Positions 34,801-46,558 of a DNA stretch of 64,000 nt are shown piece by piece. The notes under the pieces were generated by a model, which saw nothing but the letters and a program-made list of their open reading frames with translations, was not told the origin of the DNA and ran no database searches. Location: the NCBI GenBank assembly GCA_003415625.1, contig PYIU01000002.1:4402001-4466000 (forward strand). Direction: 5' to 3'. The position numbers were made by a program, and so were the translations under genes. Source of the stretch: Aquanectria penicillioides. Lineage: Eukaryota; Ascomycota; Sordariomycetes; Hypocreales; Nectriaceae. Each line of letters opens with the position of its first letter. Within the stretch, counting starts at the first letter, position 1.

Positions 34801-35370
34801 CTAGATCCAGGTCTGTGGGGACTCAGGGGAGTCATGGTCGCTCGCATCGTCCAAAAACACACCAAATCGAGGAGCTGGGGTTGGAGGACGAGCCAGCGCC
34901 CAGGAGCTCGCCATGGTCTCTGGCTCATACGGCGCGTTCACCACCATCGGGTCGTACGTTCTCGCCGGTCTGGGCCGATACGGGTCCGGTTGGCTGAGGA
35001 TCACGGCGCCCGGGTGGAGTGCCCGAGCCGGCCTTTGAAGGTGGGCAAGAGCCTCCTCTTCCTCCTCCGTGGTCTGGCGAGCCCGGGTCCTCGTCCGAGC
35101 TGCCGCCGGACGGTCTGCTCTCTGATTATCTTCTCTCCGAACATGTTGGCCCCTGGTACGAGCTCGATTTCTGGCCTTCCGCTTCCCCGCGCACTGCGAA
35201 CATGGGTCGCGAACATAGCTGTAAGTCCAGTGCTTACGACATGGCTCTGGATCAGGGAGACAGCACGTGAACCAGTACCCCAAAGACATTTCTTTTGTGG
35301 CTGCACATGGCTTTGACACCGGTGCGGCGCGATGGCAGCACAGATAAACGTAGCAAGTGATATGACACAT
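34801..35370 (-). CDS. hypothetical protein with N-terminal Cys-rich region
   Basis: The 189-residue frame starts MCHITCYVYLCCHRAAP and has further Cys in FTCCLPDPEPCRKH and RDPCSQCAGK, giving about ten Cys within 65 residues. Short Cys/His-rich N-termini beginning MC are common in fungal lineage-specific proteins and may bind metal. The rest is Arg-rich and then acidic/Pro-rich low complexity (TTEEEEEALAH, then DDASDHDSPESP). No signal peptide is present. I see no named family; expression is unproven, though the clustered Cys and intact frame argue for a real gene. Confidence 0.6.
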   Translation of the reverse strand: MCHITCYVYLCCHRAAPVSKPCAATKEMSLGYWFTCCLPDPEPCRKHWTYSYVRDPCSQCAGKRKARNRARTRGQHVRREDNQRADRPAAARTRTRARQTTEEEEEALAHLQRPARALHPGAVILSQPDPYRPRPARTYDPMVVNAPYEPETMASSWALARPPTPAPRFGVFLDDASDHDSPESPQTWI

Positions 35371-35865
35371 GGTGTTGAATGTTGGCTTGGTTAGTTTCTG
35401 GGCTTGCGAGTCGTCTCGGAGTTGATGTAGTTGTTATTGAAGGCCTTCCATCAGGTTTGAGCAAGGCCATTCAATATAAACACCCAAAGAATACATTGCA
35501 TTGAACGGCCACAGTCTTGATCGGATGGCAGCGTTCTCCTGTGTCAGTGCCCAGAATTTCCAAACGAGGGAACGTAGGGCGAAACAAAGACTTGTCCAGC
35601 TCGTTGTTTAGCCATGTCAAAGGATAACAAGACGATATATGATATATCACACGAGGAATTGTTCACCGTTCAATGAAGCAATAACCCTTTGTTTAAGTAT
35701 TTGACATGTGTGCTGGTCCCGCGTTTGGCTCTCGAGGATACATATTGAATGTCCGAACATGATTTCTCTCCAGTTCCCTGATCTTTTGCCCCCCATCCTC
35801 CTAGCATTTTGAGGAACAGCCTGCAACAGCGCAATAAAAAAAAGTACACTCGCAGAACAAGCGCC
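35371..35865. other. intergenic between divergent genes
   Basis: This half-kilobase gap must hold both promoters. An ATATATGATATATC word near 35635 is the most TATA-like element. No gene is seen. Confidence 0.5.
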
Positions 35866-37297
35866 ATGTCCTTCTTGTATTTTCGGAAACGGAAGCTTGA
35901 GGGGGAATCAGTATCCTCACCCGAATATCGCAATCTGAACCACCACACCCCCCCAGACACCCCATCAGACCTGGAAAGCCCGGGTTCAGTGCCTTCTCCT
36001 ATTGTATGTCCCGTCCATAGAGGGAACGCAGAAACTATGGAATGGCTTGAAAGTCCGTCTGAGCAGCATTTGAACGCAATCCTGGATGCTCGTGACCAAG
36101 TGGAAGCCATTGACCACTCCGTACGAGCATCACCCGCTCCAACATCGCAGCGAAACCACGAGATTGAAGAAGATATTGAAAGCCTGAGACATCAGTCTTT
36201 GGAATCCGGACCTCCTTTCAATGCCCGGATCCGAGCTGGCAATCCACGTCTTGCTTCTCGTCGCGACCCAACTGCACGGAACCTCGAACGTCCCCTCCAT
36301 CGCCGACAGACGTTCCCAGATTTGCACAGCTTGAGTGAAGAATCTAGTTCGAGTCCTAGCTTTCAAGACTTTTCCGGTTCGTCTTCTGACGACGAGCCCC
36401 CCGCAGCCGGACATGGTTCAATTCAAGAATACCTGGAGAGGCGCGAGAGAGTCTCCAACCAGCTGAACCTCGAGACCAAGACCGCCTATAAGAGGGTGAG
36501 CATCAGGTCTGCGAGTGACCTGGCAAGGGTGGGATCCTTGGAAGTAGCCATCCTGGAGATTGAAGGCTCGTCGTCCTATCCGGCTTCGCCACACTCCCCG
36601 GATACCTCCGACTATGACTCCGGCGTTGCTCTGTCTCCCTTGACGTTGGGTTCTCCAAGCGCGAGCCCCAGTTCGCAGGGCGGAGAATGGAGTGCAGAGG
36701 GAGTCCAGTCTGATACAGTGGGTTGACAACCATCTGACATGCACGACAGATGATTCAACCACTTACACATGGAGACAGGCCGTTCAAACTAGGAGTGAAA
36801 GTCGATGCCCCACGGGCGACGGCCAGGAACAGATCCTGCTATCAAATAATTCTCCTTTTGGTAGATACTATGCCGATAGAGTGCGCCCCAACCCTCGCCG
36901 CACACCAGAAACTCCAGTCGGCGGCCCCTCTGCCTTTGCTATTTGGAGCCCCGAGGGCCAACGCCGCATCCTCTATATTCTCAAGTCGCTCGGCATGTCC
37001 CTCTACACCAGTCCACAGGCCCTAGAGTCGTATCTTTCCCGAAACCCCAGCATAATCCGACACCTGGCCTCCAGAACAACGCCGCACCCAGACTGGTCCT
37101 TTGCTACTGGAGCCGAAGTCACCACAACCGGTGCCGCTCGCACTCTCAACAACCGCCTGTACTGGAGCATTCGGGAACTTGCGTGGAACGACCGCTGTGT
37201 CATCAGGGCACTGCAGGTAGCTGCGGACCGAAAGAACGGAGACAATGTTTGGGTGTTTGCAGATCTGATGCGTAAGAGGAGGCGCAAGAGATTTTGA
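35866..37297 (+). CDS. hypothetical Ser/Pro-rich protein, two-part reading frame
   Basis: The family is not recognised. The first frame, from ATG 35866 to a TGA at 36724, encodes a Ser/Pro/Asp/Glu-rich, probably disordered protein (SLSEESSSSPSFQDFSGSSS) with a short helical segment (IQEYLERRERVSNQLNLE). The second frame, open from 36644 to 37297, encodes a more ordered-looking C-terminus (FAIWSPEGQRRILYILKSLG, LYWSIRELAWNDRCVIRALQ) ending in a basic tail MRKRRRKRF. The two frames overlap by about 80 nt. A GTGAGC donor at 36496 with acceptors at GTGCAG (36697) or ATACAG (36718) would join them in phase 0. A shorter undetected intron or two separate genes are alternatives. Confidence 0.5.
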
Positions 37298-37693
37298 AAT
37301 TGGTCAATAGACCAATGGTTTGAGCCTCGGGAATCGATTGGGGAACTTGGGGCTTGCTCGAATAACGATGTATTAGATTCCTTCTTCGCTGGGTAGGCCT
37401 TTCTTTGCTAAGGTATCTATCACATTCCTCGGAGGGTCTGGGTTTTATTTCCTTAGGCTTGCTTGCTTGCTTGCCCCCGAACTCACTAGTTGTTGCTTGT
37501 TCTATCGAATCTTCTTTAGCTAGAGAACATTTTTCTTTCTTTTTTTTTTCTCCTTTTTTTTATTTTTATTTTACAAAATGGCCATGTTGATAGTCGGAGA
37601 CATGCATCGGTTCCCCCACAAGGACTTGAACTGTGAAGATTTCATCATTTTGTCTAACGTATCGTATCCAACACACACATCTATATGATTCTG
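37298..37693. other. intergenic between convergent genes
   Basis: A short T-rich 3' flank region with a T tract near 37540-37575. No gene is seen. Confidence 0.6.
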
Positions 37694-39150
37694 TTATACA
37701 TGCGCCCAGCCATTGTCTGCCAAAACCTGCATCTCGTCAATCAAGCAAAAGTCGCCAGGTTCACGACGTCCTAGGCCCTCCTTGCTCCATTTCTTTACTC
37801 GGTTCCTGACCACCCACCCTTCGAACGAGAACGACGTCCAGCGGTGGAGCCGATTGGCCCACAGCCCGGTGAAGATGTCCCAAGCCGAGAGCCATGGGTC
37901 CACATGTGTTTTCTCATATGCTTTCGGGTTGTAACCGACGCGGACACGCGGGTTGAGGTAGACACCCCGGGTCTTAGTAAGCGGGTTGTCGGCATGGATG
38001 AGGCAGCATTCGGAGCCCTCGAGGTGATGCGCTGCCAGGGAGTCCGGAACGGCGCGGAAGCGCAATTGGGAGGAGGAGACAAAAGGCTCCGCTGGCATGG
38101 CGACTGCTTGGGTGTTAGCGAAAGCGGAGGGGATGAGGGTCTTTGTATGTACGAACCGATGCCATTCCAGCAGCTTGTGACAGGCACGGCGTCAACATGA
38201 TTGACGAGAGCATTCCTTGAGCCGCTCGACTGGAAGTAGGGCCATTTTTGCATGACATGCGGGTTTCCGTCGGTATCCCGTAGCGCGAAGGTATCATAGT
38301 ATAGTGGAGGGTCGGAGAAGTCGAGAGAGCACGCCGCGGCATACTCGCCGCCGTTTGTGTTGAGGAGTTTGAGGACATCTTCGGGCTGTTGGCGCAATGG
38401 ATTTGATTAGTCACTGACAAATCTTTCGCATAGATGAGAGAGCTTTGGGGAAGATCCTACCGTGAAGAGTACGTCGTTTAGGAAGAGGACTTTGTCAAAG
38501 TTTATGCCCCTCTCGTGAAGACGGGCCAGGTCACGCAACGTCTTGTTGCGCAGCTTTGCCAAGAACGGGATGCGTCTGATCTGCTTCCCCTTCTCCGTGT
38601 CGACCCAGCCTTCCTCGCCTTGCCATCCAGTTTCGATCATTTCGTGATGCGACTCATGTGTCATCTCGACGTGATGGGGGATCTTGCGGCGCGCCAGCTC
38701 GTCGTCCAGCGCCTGCAGGGCCTCCTTGGTGGTATCCCAGCTGCCGCTCTCGTAGATGCTGACGAAGACATTCTCGGGCCCAAACGTCTCGGTGAGCTTG
38801 AGCAGAGCCTCGTTCCAGTAGTACCAGAGGATGTGGGCGTCGTTCCAGTGCAGACTGGCTATGTAGATGCGCTCGGCCGGCTGCGAGACCCGAGGCGTGG
38901 GGGTTCGGTCGGCATCGGCGATGACGCGGTGGATGCGAAGAGCATCGAGGATGCTGACGATGATGATGAAGGCGAAGAAGAACTTGGGGGCTCGGGAGCG
39001 TAGGAGGCGACGGAAGTAGAGGCGGTTCCCCCGGGAGAGGATCATGGTTCCTTTAGGAATACGAGTGAATGTTGCCCAGGCCAGCGAAGAAGCATTATCA
39101 AAAGGCGGCCTGGGTGTCGCAGAGTGCAGGTAAGGAGCGAATGGGTTCAA
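37694..39150 (-). CDS. CMT1: GT69 alpha-1,3-mannosyltransferase (CMT1/Cap59 family)
   Basis: Three exons (39150-38461, 38385-38157, 38103-37694) encode 442 residues. The first intron is GTAGGA...CAACAG; the second is GTTCGT...AAGCAG. The protein is a type II Golgi-like membrane enzyme: a basic N-terminus, one signal anchor (KFFFAFIIIVSILDALRI) near residue 60, then the catalytic domain. Family signatures are ERIYIASLHWND, the NFDKVLFLNDVLFT strand that replaces a classic DxD site, YAAACSLDFSDPPLYYDTFA, SCWNGIVAMPAEPF, and a final FCLIDEMQVL. Cryptococcal members make alpha-1,3-mannosyl linkages of capsule or glycolipid. In moulds they probably act on cell-wall or glycolipid mannans, which is inference. 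Met at about residue 36 (MILSRGN) is an alternative start close to the anchor. Confidence 0.9.
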
Positions 39151-39875
39151 GGAAACGGATTATGCAGTTCCAGAATGCGCCGAGATCCCTACCATGGCGC
39201 CTAATGGCTTGCCCAGCTCAAACTGATCGAAGACAGAAAGGCTAAGTTGGGTTGCTTTGTCCTCGTGCCAGCTATCCCAGTAGCCATGATGCTTGGCAGG
39301 GGGGTTCCTAGGGGGTCATAAGCGTGGCTTGCTTCTCGCCTGTGCCACGCTGGGGCCACATGTCAGCATGAACAGCCGGTCCACGTCCAAGCAGAGAGCA
39401 GCTTCGGGATTTGAACGCGTATGGACATGCGTGGAATTACGCTCAAACCCAATTACAAGCCCATTTCTTTCGGCGCAACCAAGGAAATACACAATTGGCT
39501 CATGCACGGCGGCCCCTCCTGTTCACGCATATTTTTTACCCATCTTTCACACGCATCGTCCTTCTGGTCGTGTCATGCATGGCATGGCATGGTACAAGGG
39601 CGGGCAGCGATAGCGATAGCGATAGCGATGACGGCAGTTTGTAGTAACATCAATGAAATATTCTCCTTCTCCAGTTAGGTTATGGTACATTTACTTGGGT
39701 CCTTCCCCTGTTTACCCAGTGGTGACCGCCAAGCATCTCTTCGGTTCTATAGGTCCACTATTCAGCCCGTGAATAACATCCCGCATCTTTCAAATGTTCC
39801 TACAATTCCAACCCAGATCTCATCTCAGACACTCCCAGTGCCAACGAAATCTATCATCTGCTACCGAGCCATCGT
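39151..39875. other. intergenic with an AGCGAT repeat
   Basis: No gene is seen. Four tandem AGCGAT hexamers lie at 39606-39629. A GATTTGAAC word near 39410 resembles a reverse-oriented tRNA T-loop but has no matching stems. Confidence 0.55.
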
Positions 39876-42310
39876 TTATTTGGCAAAGTGCAGGTCATAG
39901 CCGAGCCACTTCCTCCTGAGGATCTGGTCGACCGAGAGGCCGGGGTATCCGTAAGTAAGAGGCAGGAAGAAGTACCAGCCGGCAGCCAAGACAGCAACGA
40001 CGGCGGCGCAGGCGACCCAGGCACTGAGCATGCTCTGGCCAGCAAACCGCTCGCGGGCAGTGACGTGGTGCTTGGGGGAGACGACGCCCTTCTTGTTCCT
40101 GGGTGTGGGCTCCTCGACGGGCTCCGAGTTGAAGATGAACTCGAGGAGAGCGCCAGCAACCAGACAAGAGGCAAGGTGAGCCGGAAGATAGTGGTGCAAG
40201 AACAACTGGCGTCCCATGAGGTAGAACGGGAAATAGTGAGTGGCCCAAGCCAACCAGAAGAAGCCCGTTGAGTTGTAAAGTCGGGACCGAGTGCCTGGAT
40301 CTGATGTTAGCTTCATGAACTCGGTTATCATGCCTCTTCTGGGAATACTTACGGTGGTCCAGGGCATCAATGCCGCGGCGGAGGGAGACCTGATCGGCCA
40401 GGATGATACCGGCGTAGACAGCGAGCAGACTGCTGGCAAGCCACCAGCCGATGGGGTTACCAAGGAAGTAGATCTGCTGGCGGGTGTCGTTCTGAGTCCA
40501 GAAGCTGACACCGCGGAGCAGGAAAGGCCACTGGTAAGGGTGGCTGGAGTAAGGGTGGCTGCTGGTCAGCTTGCTGTTGTGGTAGAACATTGCTCGCTGC
40601 AGCTCGAACCACTTCTGGAGGAAAGGCAACTGCTTGATCTCGCGCTCTGGCTTCTCACGGCGGGAGTGGTCAGCAGGCAGAGAAGGAATATCCTCAACAA
40701 TCCAAACGTTGGAGCTGGGCGCAATCTGCTTGTTTCCGTTGATTTCCTGCTGCTTGTACGCCCACTCGGGAAGGGGCTTGGTATGAGTCCACATGGCCAC
40801 CTTGCTAGGGTTATGGATAAGCTTGAAGTGGCCAGAGACAGACTTCCAGTCCTGATTGGCCTTGCCGTGCTCGATTCGGACCTCGAACAAGGTGTCTTCC
40901 TTGCGCGTGCCCACGGCCTCATCGACGGGGACGCAGGTGAACTCCTGGTTGGTAGGGTAGTAAGGCGAGGCGACATCGTGAGAGAGGAGGATCTTGTCAG
41001 TGGCCAAGTGCCTGAGGCGGACTAGGTCGTGGTTCTTGACGTTGCGGCCAGTCGACTTGACACCGTCGGCGGGGAGGACCTCCCAGTAGTTGTTGGTATC
41101 ATTGTAGGGATAACCAGTAACCTGCTGGCCCTGGCTGGAAACACGGCCATCATCGTATCGGAGAGGGTAGCGGTCCTCGTGACTGTGGAGGTAGGTCTTG
41201 GTCTCCTTGTGTCGGATGCTGATGGTATCGTAGTAGTGGACATCGATGGAGTTGGCGAGCATCACATTGTCACTGAGGGTCTCCTGGAACTCGGGGGTCA
41301 TGAAATCATCACCAGGGCCGGATCGGTTGAGGACAGCAAAGTGGACCTGGAACCAGAAGAGGTAGAAGAGGAAAGGCATGAGAATCAAGCCGAAAGCTCG
41401 GGCAGCAAAGTGCTTGCCGAACTCGACAAGGCTGATGGAACCGTTGGGTCGGTTGATGTTGAGGAGGTCCCAGAGATCAATGATGACAGCGGAACCAATG
41501 GTGACGAAGGCAAAAGTACCGACATACTTGGTCGACATGTCGCAAGACAGGGCAAATCCGGTGAGGACGAGCCACTTCCACCACTTCCGGGAGAAGGGCT
41601 CGTGTCGGAGCTTGTAAAACTTGATGTAGAAGAGCAAGCTGCAAGCCATGGCGAGGACCAGGGTAGCATCCAGAAGGATTAGGCGAGTCTGGCCAATGTG
41701 AGCGTTGTCGAGAAGGACAAGACCAGCGGCGAGCAAGCATGCGGGGAGACTGTAACCAGACTCCCACATGATGAGGTACACAACGGAAACGGTGAGGGCA
41801 CCGAGAAGAGCAGGCAGGGAACGGTAAGCGACGTAAGGGACCTTGTTGTTGATGTAGGAGTCGCCAATGTTCTCGAAGTGGAAGTTGCCATCGTAGCCAA
41901 CGAGCCAGCCCACGAAGGCGAAGAGGAGCTTGCCAAAGGGGGGATGAACATCAAAGAAGTAGGTTCGCTGGAGGTAGTAGGAGGCAAACTGCGAAAACAC
42001 CATGTCAGCATTGAAGGGAGGTTTGGATACAGGCTCGAGGACAGCAATCGCATACCTTTCCGAAGTGCACTTCATCAAAGACGACTTCGTTGGGGTGGCT
42101 GATGCCCCAGAAGCGAGTGACGAAGGCTAGAACGGTGGTCAGGACGAAGCCGATCTTGTAGTCGCCCTCATACTGAGCCTCAGCCCTCTGGGCACCGGCC
42201 TTGGCGAGCTTGTCGAGTTCGGCTTCGGGGGAGAAGGTAGAGGGCTCTGCCTTCTTGGAGGGCGCGTTCCTGTGTCGCAGGCTGCCCTGCGGCGTCGAAG
42301 GACGAGCCAT
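39876..42310 (-). CDS. PMT4: dolichyl-phosphate-mannose protein O-mannosyltransferase, Pmt4 type
   Basis: Three exons (42310-42056, 41988-40353, 40294-39876) encode 769 residues, matching Pmt4 lengths. The enzyme moves mannose from dolichyl-phosphate mannose to Ser/Thr of secretory and membrane proteins in the ER. Order: short cytosolic N-terminus; first membrane helix (GFVLTTVLAFVTRFWGI); the catalytic-loop motif NEVVFDEVHFGKF; DVHPPFGKLLFAF; several more helices; a lumenal MIR region (about residues 320-510) with the subfamily-typical NDTNNYWEVLP; and four C-terminal helices including WATHYFPFYLMGRQLFLHHYLPA. Its Ser/Thr-rich, membrane-bound substrates may include proteins like the GPI-type esterase in this window, but that link is only conjecture. 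The start at 42310 precedes the first helix by about 50 residues. Confidence 0.96.
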
Positions 42311-44430
42311 GTCGAGATTCGAATGGATGGCTGTGATGGTGCGAAGATGGTCAGCGAGGTGTGTCTTTTTGGCGGAGCGAGCAATCGCGGCAGTAGCAGC
42401 TAGCGACTTTTTCAATCAATGGGCCGACTACTCAGGACCGGGAGAGCTAGGTGTCACCAACCCAGGTGATAGGGATAGGACGTGAAAGCTTCTGAAATGC
42501 GAACTCACCTCAGGGGCAAAGGAATTACGGCCACGCGGCCAAGGGATAAGGTAAAAGATGTAGTAAAGAAGAAGGGGCAATCAAAGGAATGGAGAGAAGA
42601 TGGAAGGACAAGAGGCAGGAAGCTGCAGGGGCAACGTGCCTGAGAGACTCAGGATGGGAAGAAGAAAAAAGAAAGAAGAAAAAGAGAGGCGTTAATGGAT
42701 ACCTCCGTCTCCCTTTGCAGAAGCAATGGATTCGCGTCTGAGCTGTCGAGGACAACTTGCCAGCTTCCAGTTTCTAGAGCTGAGGCTTGACGCAGGGGGG
42801 GAGGAACCACTAACAGCCTGGTGCCACTTTTTTCTTCCTTTCTGGCCACTTGGCATTTTTTCTGGTCGCTAACAATTTTCTGGACCCCATCATGGCATTC
42901 TGGCATCTGGCCCCCAGGGGTAGGACAAGGGGCGGGGTTTATTAGATGGGCTATTTCTGGCGGGCTATAGAGAGACTGTAGGGGACGGCCGCTGGGAGAC
43001 AGCCTACAGGTAAGCATTAGGAGACTTCTCCGCTGAGGCTCTCCCGCTGGCTCGGTCCCTCAATGGGCCACAGCTGGGGTGGAAAGGTAGCTCCCGCTTT
43101 TCCCCTTCTGATCCGTCCCCTTGACACCCTTGATCGGATAAGACAGGGCTGAAGCATCCATGGCCAATGCTGATCACGGGGGAAGGTTTCTTCACCGACT
43201 GTGAAGTGTGCTTTTTGTATGTGGTACATGTAGAGTACCAGTACACATGCGCCAACCGTTTTGCAAAACGCGAAACGGATAGACCGCTTGGCTTTGGGGC
43301 TGGTATTCCGCCCTTATCGATAAGCCTACTAATGTTGAGTGATGGAGTGGCTTGGCTCCAGCAAGGCCGTGGATGATAGGAGTCGTGGCGGCGGTGGGTT
43401 TGCGTTCTTGAGGGAGGTCAGCCAGCTTCTCCAGTGGGTAAAAGAATAAAGAGTGCAAAGTCTGGCGGGGTTTTACTAGACTGGCGCTCTTCCTTTTTTG
43501 CCACCCCGATGCTTTTGACCCGATCCGGTGTCAGATTGTTCTGGATGTCTCAGCTTAAACGCGACGAGAGGCGGTAGATGTGAGACCTCTCCCCTGCTTG
43601 CCCTCGACACCTTGATATTCATTGACAATATACTCCCCGATCTCCTCCCCTTCACTCAGTCGGACATTTGAACCGAGGGTGCCAATGGCCATCGCTCGAA
43701 CCCACAAGGTACCAATCACTATGTAACGAATCGGCAGCACAGATTGCGCCCTCTCGCAACGAGCTTATGTGGCCCCCCGTACTAGCTGCTGCAGGAGATG
43801 GAATTCTTAGATCTCGACCCGAAGCATCGTCGGAATCCCCAGGCATGTAATTGTAGACGTACGTAATTAATCCGACTGCCCAGCGGATGGGCCGTGGGAA
43901 CCCGCGCTGCGCCGGTACTTGGAAGCCGCGCTCCTCGCAAGGCCTATCCAGCTTCGGACATTGACATTGCCATGTGCGCTCCTCGAAGCTTCTGCCCCGC
44001 GCACAGCTCCAACCCACCGAGCGCCGTGTCCGGAGGGCGAGGGCGGGGCACCCGAGCCAAGTCGGGAAGTTATTCCAGTGCACAGCACCAGGGCTTAGCC
44101 GATCTACGGATAGGCACATTGACACGCCTGCTTGTACTGCCTGGTACTGGAGCGTGTGGAGTACTTCTACACGCATCGTACGTGCAGAGGTACACGTGTA
44201 GGCGCGGTCCCAGATTCAAGCAACGAGAGCCAATTCCGCCGTCTTCTACTGCCCAATCCGCGAATTCTCCCAAACAAGCGGAGCAACGACCCGGACTTCA
44301 AATATAGCTGCCGCCCTTCCCTCGCCTCGATCCCAATCCAGAAGTGTGTTGACCCTTAATCTCTCCCCGCCCTCAATCCAATTCTCTTGAACTGCCCCCC
44401 CTTCCTCTAACCGTCGCCTCAATCCCAGGT
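42311..44430. other. intergenic between divergent genes, 2.1 kb
   Basis: The promoters of PMT4 (-) and the RidA gene (+) lie here. Several minus-strand frames of up to 174 codons (43652-44176) show no domains, and I do not call them. A GAAGAAAAAAG tract lies near 42660-42690. An AAATATAG word near 44299 may be a core element for the RidA gene. Confidence 0.5.
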
Positions 44431-45119
44431 ATGTTGGCGCCCCTCGCCCGCAGAGCACCCCGTGTCGCCGCCGCTCTTCGGTCTGCCCCTCCGGTACTGA
44501 GAAACAGCGGGTTCACACGTCACCTTGTTAGACCACAATCCACAATGGCTGATCAGTCCATCGTCTTCACCAAGAACGCCCCGGCCCGTGAGTCCCGTCC
44601 CGCCCTCTAGATGTTTTTGGAGTTGCAATACTGACGACCTCATCTCAGCTGTTGGCCCTTACGTACGTCTTTCTTCTAGAGCCACCATCTCCCCCCACCT
44701 CGAGGACATGACGTACTGACCTCTTCGACAGTCCCAGGCCATCAAGACCCCCACCGCCATCTACTGCTCTGGTCAGATCCCCCTCACCCCCGAGGGCGAG
44801 CTCCTCGAGGGTACCATCGGCGAGAAGACCCGCCAGTGCTGCCAGAACCTCAAGGCCGTCCTTGAGGAGGCCGGCTCCTCCATGCCCAAGGTCGTCAAGG
44901 TCAACATCTTCCTTTCCGACATGGACCACTTCGCTGTATGACCACCTATTCCTGGCAATTCCTTTCTGTTGAGCTATGATTTGACTGACAAACGTGGGAT
45001 AGCCCATGAACGCCGAGTACGAGCAGTGGTTCTCCCACAAGCCCGCCCGCAGCTGCGTCGCCGTCAAGACCCTCCCCAAGAACGTTGACGTCGAGATTGA
45101 GGCCATTGCCCTCCCCTAA
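44431..45119 (+). CDS. RidA/YjgF/YER057c/UK114 family protein, probably mitochondrial
   Basis: RidA proteins hydrolyse reactive enamine/imine intermediates released by PLP enzymes and so protect amino-acid metabolism. Four exons fit: 44431-44587, a 14-nt microexon 44649-44662, 44732-44935 and 45003-45119, giving 163 residues. The first about 38 residues ([20 protein letters not shown]) are basic and acid-free, like a mitochondrial presequence; an internal Met (MADQSIVF) at about residue 39 could start a cytosolic form, as in families with both isoforms. Core motifs are [33 protein letters not shown] and the C-terminal [12 protein letters not shown] with the conserved Arg of the active site, ending [11 protein letters not shown]. 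The yeast mitochondrial counterpart is Mmf1. Confidence 0.94.
44649..44662 (+). other. 14-nt microexon of the RidA gene
   Basis: The exon reads CTGTTGGCCCTTAC, between acceptor CTCAG and donor GTACGT. It supplies most of the highly conserved P-V-G-P-Y segment, so it must be included for a working protein. Lengths of exons 1 and 2 sum to a multiple of three only when it is kept. Confidence 0.8.
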
Positions 45120-45318
45120 ACAGCTTACAACTCCATAAACAAGCTACGGGTGCTTAAAAAAAACCCTAAAATAGAAGAAACATCCAAGAATTGCGCACCT
45201 TTGCTTCTAATGTGAACTGTCGGAATAGCCATTGATCTTAGCTTCCTCACGCAGATTAATCATGCAATTCAAAACCGAGTATACGCATGCCATTTTCTCT
45301 ATCTTCATCGAACTCTCT

Positions 45319-46337
45319 TTACACTATATTCAAGTCATTCAACGTCGTCCACGCATCTTCATCCCCCAAACACTGGCAGAATCGACCAGCCTCCTGAATC
45401 ATGCGTCGGAAATCCTCAGTAGTTTGTTTTGATCTCGGACTAACACACTTGGGAACTACTCGAGATGTCTGAAGGAGGGTATTCATAGACTTGGCAGCGG
45501 CTTCTTCTGCGTCCGGAGAACACAGTCTTAAGGTTCGGCCGCGACACCAGACAATGGCGCAGATAGTGCTGACATTTGCTTTGAATGACTTGGTCACCAC
45601 ACTTGCTTCGTAGAGTGCCTTGATGACTGTGGTGTCCTCATCATCTTCGTGATCATCCTCGTTGGTGTATCGCCCAGTACCTGCCGGGTAATCCCCAGCT
45701 TCGTTTGACATAAGGTATGGCAGCCTTTCTTCGATATTTTGGCGGAACTGTCTAATATGATCCCTACTGGCTTGAAGGCATACCTTGTGCACATTTTGGA
45801 AGTCCCTCGGCTTGAGAACTCGATCTTGCTTACTACCAAAAGAGAGTGGCGTAATGCCCTGCCGCATTTGAGGTTGTCCCATGTTTGGTGGATGGCTGCA
45901 TCTTGTGGCGGGAAATTATTCGCACCCGCCGTTTCTGGAACCATAGAATACGCCACGAAAGCCGGAGGTAATCCTGGCGGCGGCTTTGGGTCGATGCGAC
46001 CGTTTGGTTGCTGTGAACTTTTGCCTGCTATGTTGCCGGGATTTTCCATTGGTTGGTGGAAGCTCATGGCTTGAGTATTAATGGGATGTTCTGCTGGTTG
46101 CTGGAAACGGTTGGCTTGAGAGCTAACGGGATGTTCTGTTGGTCGCTGGTAACCCATGCCTGGCTGGCTAACGGGGTTACGGGCTCGGAGTAGATCTCCT
46201 AGGTATTGACCCTCGGGAGGTTCGTGTATTGATCGACACAGCTCCTCTGGCGAGTCAATGTCCATTAAATCCGAGTCTGGCTGAACAAGGTGTTGACCGT
46301 GCCAGAGGAAACTAGGATTGTGATTTGGAGGATCCAT
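45319..46337 (-). CDS. hypothetical protein with N-terminal 15-residue repeats
   Basis: No family is recognised. Two exons, 46337-45952 and 45895-45319, joined by a 56-nt intron (GTATTC...GATGCAG), give 320 residues; without this intron the frame is wrong for the C-terminal half. The N-terminus is Pro/Gln-rich and contains about four degenerate 15-residue repeats of the form (x)FQQP(x)EHP(x)(x)(x)QA. A Pro-rich linker (PKPPPGLPPAF) leads to a helical C-terminal domain (QASRDHIRQFRQNIEERLPY, KALYEASVVTKSFKANVSTI, RMIQEAGRFCQCLGDEDAWT). The start ATG at 46337 is preferred because the frame before it has no other ATG. It converges with RidA across about 200 bp. Confidence 0.68.
46004..46183 (-). 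repeat. 45-nt degenerate minisatellite in coding sequence
   Basis: About four 45-nt units encode the 15-residue repeats of the adjoining hypothetical protein. The middle two units are the most alike (GGATGTTCTG and GGTTGCTGG-type words recur every 45 nt on the plus strand). The period keeps the frame. Confidence 0.7.
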
Positions 46338-46558
46338 GGTCGTGGTCCGGAGCCACAAGGACTCTATGTTGGCAATTTCATCAAATCAGGGAGATTGAAT
46401 GATCGGGAAACGGACTTGACTTATCATCCCATGTAGAGGAAAGCTGTATAGTGGGGCATGATTATCAAAGGAAACTTTTTACAATGGGATCGTGACAAAG
46501 GCAGGGGAAACACTGCATGGCTCTTGTTCGCCGTTGATGGTTTCTATACATAGTCTAT

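Noticed and set aside
39360..39430. GATTTGAAC word suggesting a reverse tRNA
   Set aside because: The flanking bases do not form a T stem or a cloverleaf.
41029..41682. 217-codon plus-strand frame within PMT4
   Set aside because: Antisense shadow of a biased, highly conserved coding exon.
43652..44176. 174-codon minus-strand frame in the PMT4/RidA gap
   Set aside because: No domain, start context or exon logic; probably promoter DNA.
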